A stretch of 9,128 bases of DNA, from assembly GCA_023419995.1 (NCBI GenBank), contig JAEZXF010000051.1:1-9128 (forward strand). Direction: 5' to 3'. Shown here one piece after another: positions 1 through 7,230 of the stretch. A model generated the notes under the pieces. That model was not told the origin of the DNA and did not search any database. It saw only the letters and a program-made list of their open reading frames with translations. Numbering within the stretch: position 1 is the stretch's first letter; each line of letters opens with the position of its first letter. The position numbers and the translations under genes were made by a program. The stretch comes from Pseudomonadota bacterium (GTDB lineage: Bacteria; Pseudomonadota; Alphaproteobacteria; Rhizobiales; Rhizobiaceae).

Positions 1-963
1 GCCCTGCACGTCGCGGACGTAGGCGTGGCCGGCGAGGAAGCCGGCATAGGCGAGCAGCGAATGGCTGCCATTGAGCAGCCTGAGCTTCATCTTCTCGTAG
101 GGCGCGACGTCGGCGACGAACAGCGCCCCGGCCTCGTCCCAGGCCGGCCGGCCGGCGGCGAAGGCGTCCTCGATCACCCATTGCGAGAACGGCTCGGTCT
201 CGACGGCGGCGCGGTCGCGGCGGCCGGTCAGAAGCGCGGCGTCCGCCAGCGTCGCGTCGGTGCCGGCCGGGGTGATGCGGTCGACCATGGTCGAGGGGAA
301 GGGGACGTGGGCGGCGATCCAGCCGGCCAGCGCAGGGTCGCGCTCCCGCGCGAACTCCAGCACCAGCCGCTTCAGCAGCGCGCCGTTGGCCGGCAGGTTG
401 TCGCAGCACAGCGGCGTGAAGGGCCGGGCATTGGCCGCGCGCCGCCGCGCCAGCCCCTCGACCAGATGGCCGACGACGCTGCGCGGATGCCGCGGCTGCG
501 CCAGGTCGGCGGCGACGTCCGGGTGCCGGCGGTCGAGGCCGCCGGTGGCGGGGTCGAGGCCGTAGGCCTTCTCGGTGACGGTCAGCGTGACGATCCGCGT
601 CGTCGGGTCGGCCAGCCGCGCGGGAAGGCGCTCCGGGTCGCGCGGCGCGGCGAAGGCCGCGCGCACCGCGCCGACGACCTGCGCCGTCGTCTCCTCCGCC
701 TCGCGCACGAGCACCGTGAAGAGGCCATGCTGCGCGGCGAGGGCGTCGACGGTGTCGGTCGAGCGCAGGCTGGCGGCGGCGATGCCCCAGTCGCCGCCCC
801 CGGCCGCGATCGCCCCGTCGGTGTAGCCCGCCACATGGGCGCGGAAGAACGCGCCCGGCCCGATATGGACGATGCCGTGCCCGAGCGCGGCGCGGTCGTA
901 GGAGGGCCGAGCGACCGGGGCGGGCAGCCCGTCGAGGCCGATGAGCGGCGGCGTCCCGCTCAC
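1..963 (-). CDS. uxuB: Mannitol dehydrogenase-family oxidoreductase, probable D-fructuronate reductase (3' end beyond window)
   Basis: Probable NAD-dependent reduction of fructuronate to D-mannonate in the cytoplasm, between the UxaC and UxuA steps. The visible part is 321 residues; family members are about 480-500, so the C-terminal third lies beyond the left edge. The start is a GTG at 963-961 that overlaps the uxaC TGA by 4 bp (GTGA), giving MSGTPPLIGLDGLP. The N-terminal Rossmann domain has the glycine-rich loop GPGAFFRAH (residues 35-43). TVTEKAYG and CDNLPANG follow, both typical of the polyol dehydrogenase family. The catalytic signature K-x4-N-x2-H is intact in KLRLLNGSH (K293, N298, H301). 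The family also includes mannitol, arabinitol and tagaturonate reductases; the fructuronate assignment is inferred from uxuA and uxaC in the same operon. Confidence 0.85.
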   Translation of the reverse strand, partial: MSGTPPLIGLDGLPAPVARPSYDRAALGHGIVHIGPGAFFRAHVAGYTDGAIAAGGGDWGIAAASLRSTDTVDALAAQHGLFTVLVREAEETTAQVVGAVRAAFAAPRDPERLPARLADPTTRIVTLTVTEKAYGLDPATGGLDRRHPDVAADLAQPRHPRSVVGHLVEGLARRRAANARPFTPLCCDNLPANGALLKRLVLEFARERDPALAGWIAAHVPFPSTMVDRITPAGTDATLADAALLTGRRDRAAVETEPFSQWVIEDAFAAGRPAWDEAGALFVADVAPYEKMKLRLLNGSHSLLAYAGFLAGHAYVRDVQG

Positions 964-2375
964 AGCCCGTAGGCCTTCTTCGCCAGCCCGTAGCTGAGGT
1001 CGGCGGCGATGGCCCCGGCCTCGGCCATCGGCAGCCGATGCTCGGCCGCCATGCGGGCGAGGAAGCCGCAGACCTCGCGCCGCCAGACGTCGTGGCGGGC
1101 GGGGATCGACAGGAGCGCCCGCGTGTCGTCGTTGAAGCCGGCGAGGTTGTGGAAGCCCGCCGTCTCGACCACCTGGTCGAGGTAGCGGCGGATGCCGTTG
1201 GGGCTGTCGTGGAACCACCAGGGCGGGCCGACCAGCAGGCACGGCCAGTGGCCCGCCATCGGCGCGAGCTCGCGGGCGTAGGTCGCCTCGTCGAGGGTGA
1301 AGGCGATCAGCCGGAAGCCGGGCGCATGGCCGTGGCGGTTGAGCAGCGCGTCGAGCCCGCCGACCCAGTCGGTGCGCAGCGGGATGTCGGCGCCCATGTT
1401 GGGGCCGCGCGCCGCAAGCACGGCGCGGTCGGTGCTGCGCCGCGCCCCGGCGTGGAGCTGCATGGTCATGCCGTCCTCGACCGACAGCCCGGCCATCTCG
1501 GTCAGCATCTGGGCGCGGAACAGCTCGGCCTCGGCGGCGGAGAGGGTGCCCGCCCGCGCGCCGTCGAGCAGGCGCTGCTTCTCGTGCCGGGCGAGGTCGG
1601 CCGTCAGCGCGCTCGGCGCGCCGTGATCGGTGGCGGTGGCGCCGAGGCGGCGGAACTCGGCGCGGCGCCGGCGGTGCGCCTCGATCATGCCGCCCCATTC
1701 GCCGGTGTCGGTGCCGGTCATCTCGCCGAGGCGGGCGAGGTTGCCGGCAAAGCCCGGCGTGTCCGGGTCGGTCACCGCGTCGGGGCGGTAGGTGGTGCGC
1801 ACCCTGCCGATCCAGCCGTCGGCGAGCAGCTCGCGGTGGTGGTCGAGCGGGTCGAGCGCGCCCTCGGTGGTGGCGATCGTTTCGATGCCGAAACGCTCGA
1901 ACAGGGCCCGCGGGCGGAATGCCGGCCGGGCGAGCTGCGCTCCGATGTGGTCGTAGAGCGCGTCGGCGTTGCCGGGCGTCAGCGGCTCGGGGCAGCCGAG
2001 CACAGCGGACATGGCGTGGTCGACCCACAGCCGCGACGGCGTGCCGGCGAAGAGGTGGTAGTGGCGGGCGAAGACGCGCCACGTCTCGCGCCCGTCGATG
2101 CGCCCGCTGCCGTCCGGACGGGGCAGGCCGAGCGCGTCGTGGCCGACGCCGGCGCTGTGCAGCATGCGGAAGAGGTAGTGGTCGGGAAGGACGAGCAGCG
2201 ACGCCGCGTCCTCGAACGGCCTGTCCCCGGCGAACCAGGCCGGGTCGGTGTGGCCGTGCGGGCTGACGATGGGCAGGTCGCGCACGCCCTCGTAGAGGTC
2301 GCGCGCCTTCGCCCGCACCGCCGGCTCGGCCGGCAGCAGCCGGTCGGGATGCAGGAAGCCGTCGCCGATCCTCAT
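960..2375 (-). CDS. uxaC: Uronate (glucuronate/galacturonate) isomerase
   Basis: Interconverts D-glucuronate and D-fructuronate (and often D-galacturonate and D-tagaturonate), the first intracellular step of hexuronate breakdown. The protein has 471 residues, full length for the family. It is a divergent amidohydrolase-superfamily TIM barrel. The metal-binding HGH lies at residues 40-42 in LPIVSPHGHTDPAWFA. Other family landmarks are TDHG (249-252), MQLHAGARR (about 305-313), PPWWFHDSPNG (384-394) and the C-terminal GFNDDTRALLSIPARHDVWRR block (413-432 region), which holds the conserved Asp-Arg and Arg-His residues. The ATG overlaps the uxuA stop by 4 bp (ATGA), which suggests translational coupling. 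The HGH variant and the PPWWFHDSP block resemble the UxaC branch common in alphaproteobacteria and actinobacteria more than the E. coli enzyme. Nothing looks damaged. Confidence 0.94.
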   Translation of the reverse strand: MRIGDGFLHPDRLLPAEPAVRAKARDLYEGVRDLPIVSPHGHTDPAWFAGDRPFEDAASLLVLPDHYLFRMLHSAGVGHDALGLPRPDGSGRIDGRETWRVFARHYHLFAGTPSRLWVDHAMSAVLGCPEPLTPGNADALYDHIGAQLARPAFRPRALFERFGIETIATTEGALDPLDHHRELLADGWIGRVRTTYRPDAVTDPDTPGFAGNLARLGEMTGTDTGEWGGMIEAHRRRRAEFRRLGATATDHGAPSALTADLARHEKQRLLDGARAGTLSAAEAELFRAQMLTEMAGLSVEDGMTMQLHAGARRSTDRAVLAARGPNMGADIPLRTDWVGGLDALLNRHGHAPGFRLIAFTLDEATYARELAPMAGHWPCLLVGPPWWFHDSPNGIRRYLDQVVETAGFHNLAGFNDDTRALLSIPARHDVWRREVCGFLARMAAEHRLPMAEAGAIAADLSYGLAKKAYGL

Positions 2376-3583
2376 CGCGCCCCCGCGACAGCCGACAGCG
2401 CCCGCTCGACGCCGCGCAGCTCGGCCAGCCCCTTGAGCCGGCCGATGGCCGGGTAGCCCGGCTGCGCGCCGCGCTTCAGGTCGTCGAGTATGTCCTGCCC
2501 GTGGTCGGGCCGCATCGGCATCTCCCGGTCGGCGCGGCCCTCGGCCCGGCGCCGCGCCTCTTCCTTCATGAGCGCTGCAATCACGGCCACCATATCGGTG
2601 TCGCCGTCAAGATGCTCGTCCTCGTGGAACGAGCACGGCAGGCCCGGCGTCTCGCGCTTCACGTTGCGCAGGTGGACGAAATGGATGCGCGGCCCCAGCC
2701 GCTCCGCCATCGCCGGCAGGTCGTTGTCGGGCCGCGCGCCGAGCGAGCCGGTGCAGAAGGTGACGCCGCTGGCCGGGCTGTCGACGGCGTCGAGCACGGC
2801 GCGGTAGTCGGCCTCGGTCGACATGACGCGCGGCAGGCCGAGGAGCGGGAAGGGCGGGTCGTCGGGATGGCAGCACAGGCGCAGCCCGAGCCGCTCGGCC
2901 GTCGGCACCACCTCGGAGAGGAAGTCGATCAGGTTCCGCCGCAGGCGGCCGGCGTCGATCGCGGCATAGGTCGCCACCTGCGCCCTGAGGTCGTCGAGCG
3001 AGGCGTTCTCGGCCGCGCCCGGCAGGCCGGCATTGACGTTGCCGGCGAGCTGCCGGCGCCTGTCCTCGCCCATGGCGGCGAAGCGGCGGGCCGCTTCCGC
3101 GGCAACCGCCGGCGGGAAGCTTGCGGCCGCGTCGGGGCGGGCGAAGACGTGGATGTCGAAGGCGGCGAAGTCGACGAGGTCGAAGCGCATGGTCGTGCCG
3201 CCATGGGCGACGCGCCAGGCGAGGTCGGTGCGCGTCCAGTCCAGCACCGGCATGAAGTTGTAGCAGATCGTCTCCAGCCCCGCCGCGGCGAGGTTCTCCA
3301 GCGAGGCGCGGTAGCCGGCAAGATGCTCCTTCCACGGCCCGGTCTGCGTCTTGACCGCCTCCGAGACGGGCAGGCTCTCGACCACCTCCCATTCGAGGCC
3401 GGAGGGCGATCCGTCGGCGAGGCGGCGCACCTCCTCCTGCCGCCGGGCGATCTCCTGCGGCGTCCACACTTCGCCATAGGGTATGTGGTGCAGCGCCGAG
3501 ACGATGCCGCGCGCGCCCGCCTGCCGCGCATCGGCGAGCGTTACCCTGTCGACCGGACCGAACCAGCGCCAGACATGCCTCAT
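2372..3583 (-). CDS. uxuA: D-mannonate dehydratase
   Basis: Dehydrates D-mannonate to 2-keto-3-deoxy-D-gluconate (KDG) using a divalent metal (Mn/Fe) in a xylose-isomerase-like TIM barrel. The protein has 403 residues, the usual length. The N-terminus MRHVWRWFGPVD and LHHIPYGEVW (31-40) are family hallmarks. Metal and active-site motifs are present in order: CCHPDDPP (237-244), FCTGS (276-280), HFVHLRNVKRE (301-311), SFHEDEHLDGDTDM (318-331) and MRPDHGQ (357-363). The start lies 4 nt past the dctM stop, with a weak GGGTGA ribosome site overlapping the dctM end, so it is probably translated by coupling. The 3' end overlaps uxaC by 4 bp. All recognised catalytic motifs are intact, so this is very likely the functional enzyme of the operon. 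Confidence 0.96.
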   Translation of the reverse strand: MRHVWRWFGPVDRVTLADARQAGARGIVSALHHIPYGEVWTPQEIARRQEEVRRLADGSPSGLEWEVVESLPVSEAVKTQTGPWKEHLAGYRASLENLAAAGLETICYNFMPVLDWTRTDLAWRVAHGGTTMRFDLVDFAAFDIHVFARPDAAASFPPAVAAEAARRFAAMGEDRRRQLAGNVNAGLPGAAENASLDDLRAQVATYAAIDAGRLRRNLIDFLSEVVPTAERLGLRLCCHPDDPPFPLLGLPRVMSTEADYRAVLDAVDSPASGVTFCTGSLGARPDNDLPAMAERLGPRIHFVHLRNVKRETPGLPCSFHEDEHLDGDTDMVAVIAALMKEEARRRAEGRADREMPMRPDHGQDILDDLKRGAQPGYPAIGRLKGLAELRGVERALSAVAGAR

Positions 3584-3587
3584 CGTG

Positions 3588-4868
3588 TCACCCGAAAGCG
3601 AGGTTTGGCAGCCACAGCACGACGCCGGGCAGGAAGACGAGAACGGCGATCAGCGCGCAGATCGCGGCGATGAAGGGGATCGAGGCGACGGAATACTCCT
3701 CGATGGTCACGTCCATCAGCGCGCAGACGGCGAACATGGCCGAGCCGCTCGGCCAGGTCATGCCGCCGAGGGTGACGATCGACATCATCAGGATGCCGAA
3801 ATGCACCGGGTCCATGCCGACGCTGACGACGATGGGCACGAAGATCGGGGTCAGCAGCAGCACCATCACCGTGCTTTCCAGCGCCAGCCCGGCCACCAGC
3901 AGGAACAGCAGGATGACCAGCACGATCATGTTGGGGTCGGTGATGCCGGCGAGCATCCAGCCGGCGAGGTTCTGCGGCACCTGCAGGTAGATGGTGGCGA
4001 AGCCGACCATGCCGCTCATCAGGATGATGAGCATGATCAGGCCGACGTCGGACGAGGCGTGGGCGAACGCCTCCCAGCACTTCCTCGCCGTCAGCTCGCG
4101 ATGGGCGAGGAAGCCGACGGCGAGCGCGTAGACCACGGCGAAGGAGCCGACCTCGGACGGGGTGAACAGGCCGCCGCGGATCGACAGCACCAGCGCGACG
4201 GGAAAGAAGATCGCCCATTTCGCGTCCCACGCGGCCAGCGCCAGGGCGCGGAACGTCGGCTTGCGCGTGTCGGCGACGACATAGCCGTGGCGGCGGGCGA
4301 TGACGTAGGCGGTGACCATCAGCACCACCATCATCAGGAAGCCGGGAATGATGCCCGCGAGGAAGAGCCGGCCGATCGAGACGTTGCCGATATAGCCGTA
4401 GAGGATCAGGCCGATGGAGGGCGGGATGGTGGCGGTGATCAGCGAGCCGACGGCGATGGCCGCGGCCGAGTAGCCCTTGCCGTAGCCCTTGGCCAGCATG
4501 GCCGGGCCGAGGATGCGCGCCTCCATGGCCGCGTCGGCCACGGCCGAGCCGGACACGCCGCCCATCAGCGTCGACAGGACGATGGCGACCTGCGCCAGCC
4601 CGCCCGACATCCAGCCCACCGCCACCATCGACACCTTGAGCAGCCGGTCGGTGATGCCGCTGGCGTTCATCAGGTGGCCGGCGAGCACGAAGAACGGCAC
4701 GGCGAGCAGCGGGAAGCTCTGGCTCATCGAGGCGATCTTCTGCACCGCGATGGACAGCGGCATGCCGGCATCCATGACGAAGAAGACGAAGCCGGCGATG
4801 CCGGTGGCGAAGGCGACGGGCATGCCCGCCACCATGAACACCACGAAGACGACGGAGATCAGCAGCAT
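3588..4868 (-). CDS. dctM: TRAP transporter large permease subunit (DctM family)
   Basis: Large, roughly 12-TM ion-coupled subunit of a tripartite ATP-independent periplasmic transporter; it moves the substrate delivered by DctP across the inner membrane. I take the ATG at 4868 (MLLISVVFVVFMVAGMPVAF), giving 426 residues, a typical DctM length. It begins 1 nt after the dctQ stop and has GGAG about 8 nt upstream. The longer reading frame back to 4955 adds an Arg/Pro-rich tail that only shadows dctQ. Family motifs include PFFVLAGHLMN (about 58-68), GGVSGSAVADAAM (103-115) and IPPSIGLILYG (148-158). Hydrophobic segments run throughout, ending in the VFLPGVVLWLP helix. The subunit itself does not reveal the substrate; the neighbouring uronate genes point to a hexuronate. 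Confidence 0.94.
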   Translation of the reverse strand: MLLISVVFVVFMVAGMPVAFATGIAGFVFFVMDAGMPLSIAVQKIASMSQSFPLLAVPFFVLAGHLMNASGITDRLLKVSMVAVGWMSGGLAQVAIVLSTLMGGVSGSAVADAAMEARILGPAMLAKGYGKGYSAAAIAVGSLITATIPPSIGLILYGYIGNVSIGRLFLAGIIPGFLMMVVLMVTAYVIARRHGYVVADTRKPTFRALALAAWDAKWAIFFPVALVLSIRGGLFTPSEVGSFAVVYALAVGFLAHRELTARKCWEAFAHASSDVGLIMLIILMSGMVGFATIYLQVPQNLAGWMLAGITDPNMIVLVILLFLLVAGLALESTVMVLLLTPIFVPIVVSVGMDPVHFGILMMSIVTLGGMTWPSGSAMFAVCALMDVTIEEYSVASIPFIAAICALIAVLVFLPGVVLWLPNLAFG

Positions 4869-4869
4869 C

Positions 4870-5388
4870 CTACAGCTCCAGCGGCGGCGGCGCGTCCTTG
4901 TCGGCGGCGGTGCGGGTGTAGACCAGCACCCCCTCGCCGCGCCGGCGCCAGGCATCGACCATGTTGTAGACGAGCGACACGCCGAGCAGGACGCAGCCCA
5001 CCGGCACCGCCGCCGTCACCCAGGCATAGGAAAGGGTGGAATCGCCGAAGGTGCGCTCGCGGTTGAGCAGCGTCAGCTTGTAGCCCTCGACGGCGAGGAC
5101 GCCGAGGAAGGCGAGCACGATCGCCGCGCAGAGGAACTGCAGCCACAGGTGCGGCCGGTAGCCGAGATACTTGACCGCGACCTCCATGCCGAGATGCGAC
5201 TTCTCGCGCATCGCCTTGGTCGCGCCGAGGAAGCACAGCCAGATGAAGAGGAGCTGCGCCATGTCCACGGACCAGATCAGCGGACGGCCGTAGAAACGCA
5301 TGATCGCGGCGACGAAGACGAGGCCGGTGATGACGGCGAGCAGGACGACGCAGATCGCCAGCTCGACTTGCGCGAGGCGCTTGAACAT
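4870..5388 (-). CDS. dctQ: TRAP transporter small permease subunit (DctQ family)
   Basis: Small membrane subunit that supports DctM in the TRAP complex. The 172-residue protein has four predicted transmembrane segments, at about residues 8-29, 40-58, 82-100 and 121-142, as expected. The conserved second-helix region reads WSVDMAQLLFIWLCFLG and runs into ATKAMREKSHLGMEV, the usual DctQ motif with its basic residues and His. The start at 5388 (MFKRLAQVELA) has an AAAGG-like ribosome site 7-8 nt upstream. The gene is separated from dctP by 76 bp containing a strong hairpin and sits 1 nt before dctM. The C-terminal tail is short, hydrophilic and proline-rich. The family is sequence-poor, but the order P-Q-M leaves little doubt. 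Confidence 0.92.
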   Translation of the reverse strand: MFKRLAQVELAICVVLLAVITGLVFVAAIMRFYGRPLIWSVDMAQLLFIWLCFLGATKAMREKSHLGMEVAVKYLGYRPHLWLQFLCAAIVLAFLGVLAVEGYKLTLLNRERTFGDSTLSYAWVTAAVPVGCVLLGVSLVYNMVDAWRRRGEGVLVYTRTAADKDAPPPLEL

Positions 5389-5464
5389 CGGGAACCTTTC
5401 GGAAGGGCGGGGCGCGGCGCGCCGGCGCGCCGCGCGCCCCGGGGGTGGTCCGGCGAAGCGGCGC
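5389..5464 (-). promoter_or_regulatory. dctP-dctQ intercistronic spacer with strong GC hairpin
   Basis: In the minus-strand transcript, 5440-5409 folds into a 13-bp G/C stem: GGGGCGCG, a 2-nt CG bulge, GCGCG, a CCGG loop, then CGCGC and CGCGCCCC. No U-tract follows, so it is not a standard intrinsic terminator. Just downstream, CCTT-CCGA-AAGG can pair and would cover the AAAGG ribosome site of dctQ. Such hairpins after the binding-protein gene are known in transport operons to protect the upstream mRNA or partly stop polymerase, giving more binding protein than permease. That role is inferred here. Confidence 0.6.
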
Positions 5465-6439
5465 CTACCTGGCGGCGATGGCCTGGAGCGTGTCGCGCAG
5501 CTCGCCGTAGCCCAGCGTCTCGTAGACGCCGGCGGTCGCGTCGCGGAACGGGGCGACGTCGATCTCGGTCACGGTCATGCCGGCCGCCGTCAGCTCCTTC
5601 TCGATCTCCGCCAGCATGTCGCGCGTGCCGTAGGAGGCGACGTCGCCGGCCTTCAGCGCTTCCTCGCGCAGCGTCGCCTGGTGCTCGGCCGGCAGGCCGT
5701 CGAACCAGGACGCGCTGGTCACCAGCCCGGTGATCAGGTTGATGTGGCCGGTCTTGGTGAGGTGCTTCGTCACCTCGAACAGCTTGGAGCCGTAGCCGGC
5801 CGGCAGCTGGGCCTCGACGGAATCGATGACCTTCTGCTCCAGCGCCGAGTAGACCTCGGCATAGGGCATCGGCGTCGGCACCGCGCCCATGGCCTTGACC
5901 GTCTCGACCCAGACCGGGGCGCCGGGCGTGCGCATGCGGTTGCCGGCGAGGTCGGCGGGGGTGCTGACCGGGCCCGCGGTCCACAGGTGGCGCTCGCCCT
6001 GCCACCAGTTGAACGACAGCACCTGGTGGCCCGAGGCGTCGTGCAGCTTCTCCACCCATTCCTCGAACAGGTCGGAGGTGACGACCTTGCGGATGCCGTC
6101 GTAGCCGGAGGCGAGGTAGGGCGCGCCGAGCACGCCGAACTCGTTGACGAAGTTGGCTAGCCGGCCGCCGTCGACGACGACCGCCACCGGCGCGCCGGCG
6201 CGGGCCTGCTCGAGCACGTCCTCGTCGGGGCCGAGCTGCGAGTTGGGGAACAGCTTGACCTCGATCGCCCCGCCCGAGCGCTCGCTGACGGCCTTGCCGA
6301 AAGCCTCGAGGCCCTTGTAGAGCGGGTCGCTGGTGGTCAGCGCGGTGTTGATGCTGAGCGTGTAGTCGGCGGCGGCGGCCGGAAACGCGACTGCGACCAT
6401 GCCGGCCGCAAGAAATGCCTTGAACGAGGCGAGTTTCAT
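5465..6439 (-). CDS. dctP: TRAP transporter substrate-binding protein (DctP family), probable hexuronate binder
   Basis: Periplasmic receptor that captures the acid sugar and hands it to DctQM. The protein has 324 residues. A Sec signal peptide (Lys at 2 and 7, hydrophobic core, FPAAAA) is probably cleaved before D25 (AAA|DYTLSI). DctP features include PNSQLGPDEDVLEQARAG (65-82), the NRMRTPGAP stretch whose R170 aligns with the family's carboxylate-binding Arg, and GAVPTPMPYAEVYSALEQ (185-202) followed by VIDSVEA (204-210). It is the first gene of the operon, with a good ribosome site (GGGAGGA, 4 nt before ATG 6439). The carboxylate-binding Arg and the downstream uxuA-uxaC-uxuB genes suggest a glucuronate- or galacturonate-like ligand; TRAP binding proteins for these are known. 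The exact ligand cannot be read from sequence. Confidence 0.93.
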   Translation of the reverse strand: MKLASFKAFLAAGMVAVAFPAAAADYTLSINTALTTSDPLYKGLEAFGKAVSERSGGAIEVKLFPNSQLGPDEDVLEQARAGAPVAVVVDGGRLANFVNEFGVLGAPYLASGYDGIRKVVTSDLFEEWVEKLHDASGHQVLSFNWWQGERHLWTAGPVSTPADLAGNRMRTPGAPVWVETVKAMGAVPTPMPYAEVYSALEQKVIDSVEAQLPAGYGSKLFEVTKHLTKTGHINLITGLVTSASWFDGLPAEHQATLREEALKAGDVASYGTRDMLAEIEKELTAAGMTVTEIDVAPFRDATAGVYETLGYGELRDTLQAIAAR

Positions 6440-6443
6440 GTAT

Positions 6444-6450
6444 TCCTCCC
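6444..6450 (-). promoter_or_regulatory. dctP ribosome binding site
   Basis: GGGAGGA on the minus strand, separated by ATAC from the ATG at 6439. It is the strongest Shine-Dalgarno match of the operon and fixes the dctP start, in keeping with high expression of the binding protein. Confidence 0.8.
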
Positions 6451-6479
6451 TTGGAAAAGCGCCCCGATTGCTCAGGAAC

Positions 6480-6518
6480 AGCCTTTTGTAGGCTAGTATG
6501 GTAGTATATGATTGTCAA
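6480..6518. promoter_or_regulatory. Candidate operator elements in the gntR-dctP divergent region
   Basis: Three small structures overlap the candidate dctP promoter. An inverted repeat AGCCT-N5-AGGCT spans 6480-6494 and covers the -10. A direct repeat TAGTAT occurs at 6494-6499 and 6502-6507, within or beside the spacer. A near-palindrome (ATATGA-TTG-TCAATAT, 6506-6521) covers the -35 and the first gntR codons. GntR/FadR regulators usually bind short inverted repeats resembling TGGTnnnACCA; only a TGGT half site (6499-6502) is visible, so the true operator is uncertain. The position suits control of both dctP and gntR. Confidence 0.35.
6490..6518 (-). promoter_or_regulatory. Candidate sigma-70-type promoter of the dctPQM-uxuA-uxaC-uxuB operon
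   Basis: On the minus strand a perfect -35 TTGACA (6518-6513) is followed by a 17-nt spacer and a weak -10 TAGCCT (6495-6490). Transcription would begin near 6483, leaving a leader of about 44 nt before dctP. The box lies in the only AT-rich stretch of the window. The perfect -35 with a poor -10 is seen directly; promoter function is inferred. Confidence 0.5.
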
Positions 6519-7230
6519 TATGAGCATGCCGTCCGAACTCGACCTCCTGCCCGAAGACAGCGCCCGGATGCGCCAGGCCACCATGGGCACGCGTGTCTTC
6601 GAGGCCCTGCGCCAGGCCATCGTCCAACTCCAGCTGCGGCCGGGAAACCCGCTGTCGGAAGCCGAGATCGGCCGCCAGCTCGGCGTGTCGCGCCAGCCGG
6701 TGCGCGAGGCCTTCATCAAGCTGGCCGAGAGCGGGCTGGTCGAGATCCGGCCGCAGCGCGGCACCTTCGTCAGGCTGATCTCGATCCGCGAGGTCGGCAA
6801 TGCGCGCTTCCTGCGCGAGGCGATCGAGGTGGCGATCATGAAGAAGGCGGCGGTCGAGGCGGGCGACGCCGACATCGCCGCGCTGCGGGCGCTGATCGCC
6901 CAGCAGCGGGCCGGCGCCGTCGACGGCGACAACGCCGCCTTCCTGCGGCTGGACGAGAAGTTCCACCAGGCCATCGCCCGCAGCGCCGACTGCGACGACG
7001 CGTGGCGCGTGCTCGAGGGGCTGAAGGCGCAGATGGACCGGGTGCGCTACCTGTCGCTGCCCGAGGCGACGCCGCTCGAGACCATCATCGAGCAGCATGA
7101 GGCGCTGGTCGCGGCCATCTCGCGGCGCGCGCCCGAAGAGGCGGCGGAAGCCATGCACCGCCACCTGTCGGAAATCCTGCTGTCGCTGCCGAAGCTGGCG
7201 GCGCGCCACCCCGCCTATTTCGTCGACTGA
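6508..7230 (+). CDS. GntR-family (FadR/FCD subfamily) transcriptional regulator of the hexuronate operon
   Basis: DNA-binding regulator, probably a repressor released by a uronate or pathway intermediate. From ATG 6508 it has 240 residues. The N-terminal winged helix-turn-helix spans about 25-90; the recognition region reads LSEAEIGRQLGVSRQPVREA and ends in the wing GLVEIRPQRGTFVRLI. The C-terminal all-helical FCD domain keeps the likely metal/ligand residues D149 and H153 (LDEKFHQAI), H197 (EQHEAL) and H217 or H219 (AMHRHL). In-frame ATGs at 6520 and 6526 are alternative starts, and none has a clear ribosome site. A stop at 6502-6504 rules out an earlier start. The gene is divergent from dctP, implying control of the operon. 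Its last 16 bp overlap the convergent kdgK-type 3' end, and a degraded copy of its tail lies at 8240-8300. Confidence 0.93.
   Translation: MIVNMSMPSELDLLPEDSARMRQATMGTRVFEALRQAIVQLQLRPGNPLSEAEIGRQLGVSRQPVREAFIKLAESGLVEIRPQRGTFVRLISIREVGNARFLREAIEVAIMKKAAVEAGDADIAALRALIAQQRAGAVDGDNAAFLRLDEKFHQAIARSADCDDAWRVLEGLKAQMDRVRYLSLPEATPLETIIEQHEALVAAISRRAPEEAAEAMHRHLSEILLSLPKLAARHPAYFVD

Noticed and set aside
25..972. Long plus-strand open frame opposite uxuB
   Set aside because: Arg/Gly-rich translation without family features; an antisense shadow of a high-GC gene with clear catalytic motifs on the minus strand.
1038..2456. 472-codon plus-strand open frame opposite uxaC
   Set aside because: Low-complexity composition and mirrors the real gene; no motif or ribosome site supports it. 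The same applies to plus-strand frames at 2501-3673, 3483-5066, 4489-5733 and 5300-6160.
4869..4955. N-terminal extension of dctM to an upstream ATG
   Set aside because: The added residues are Arg/Pro-rich, overlap dctQ, and precede a typical DctM start with its own ribosome site at 4868.
5409..5440. Intrinsic terminator after dctP
   Set aside because: The stem is strong but no T-run follows in the transcript direction, and dctQM must be transcribed from upstream as no other promoter is visible.
5277..6974. 565-codon minus-strand open frame spanning dctP and gntR
   Set aside because: It crosses the divergent promoter region and lies out of frame with dctP, whose signal peptide and family motifs are in another frame.
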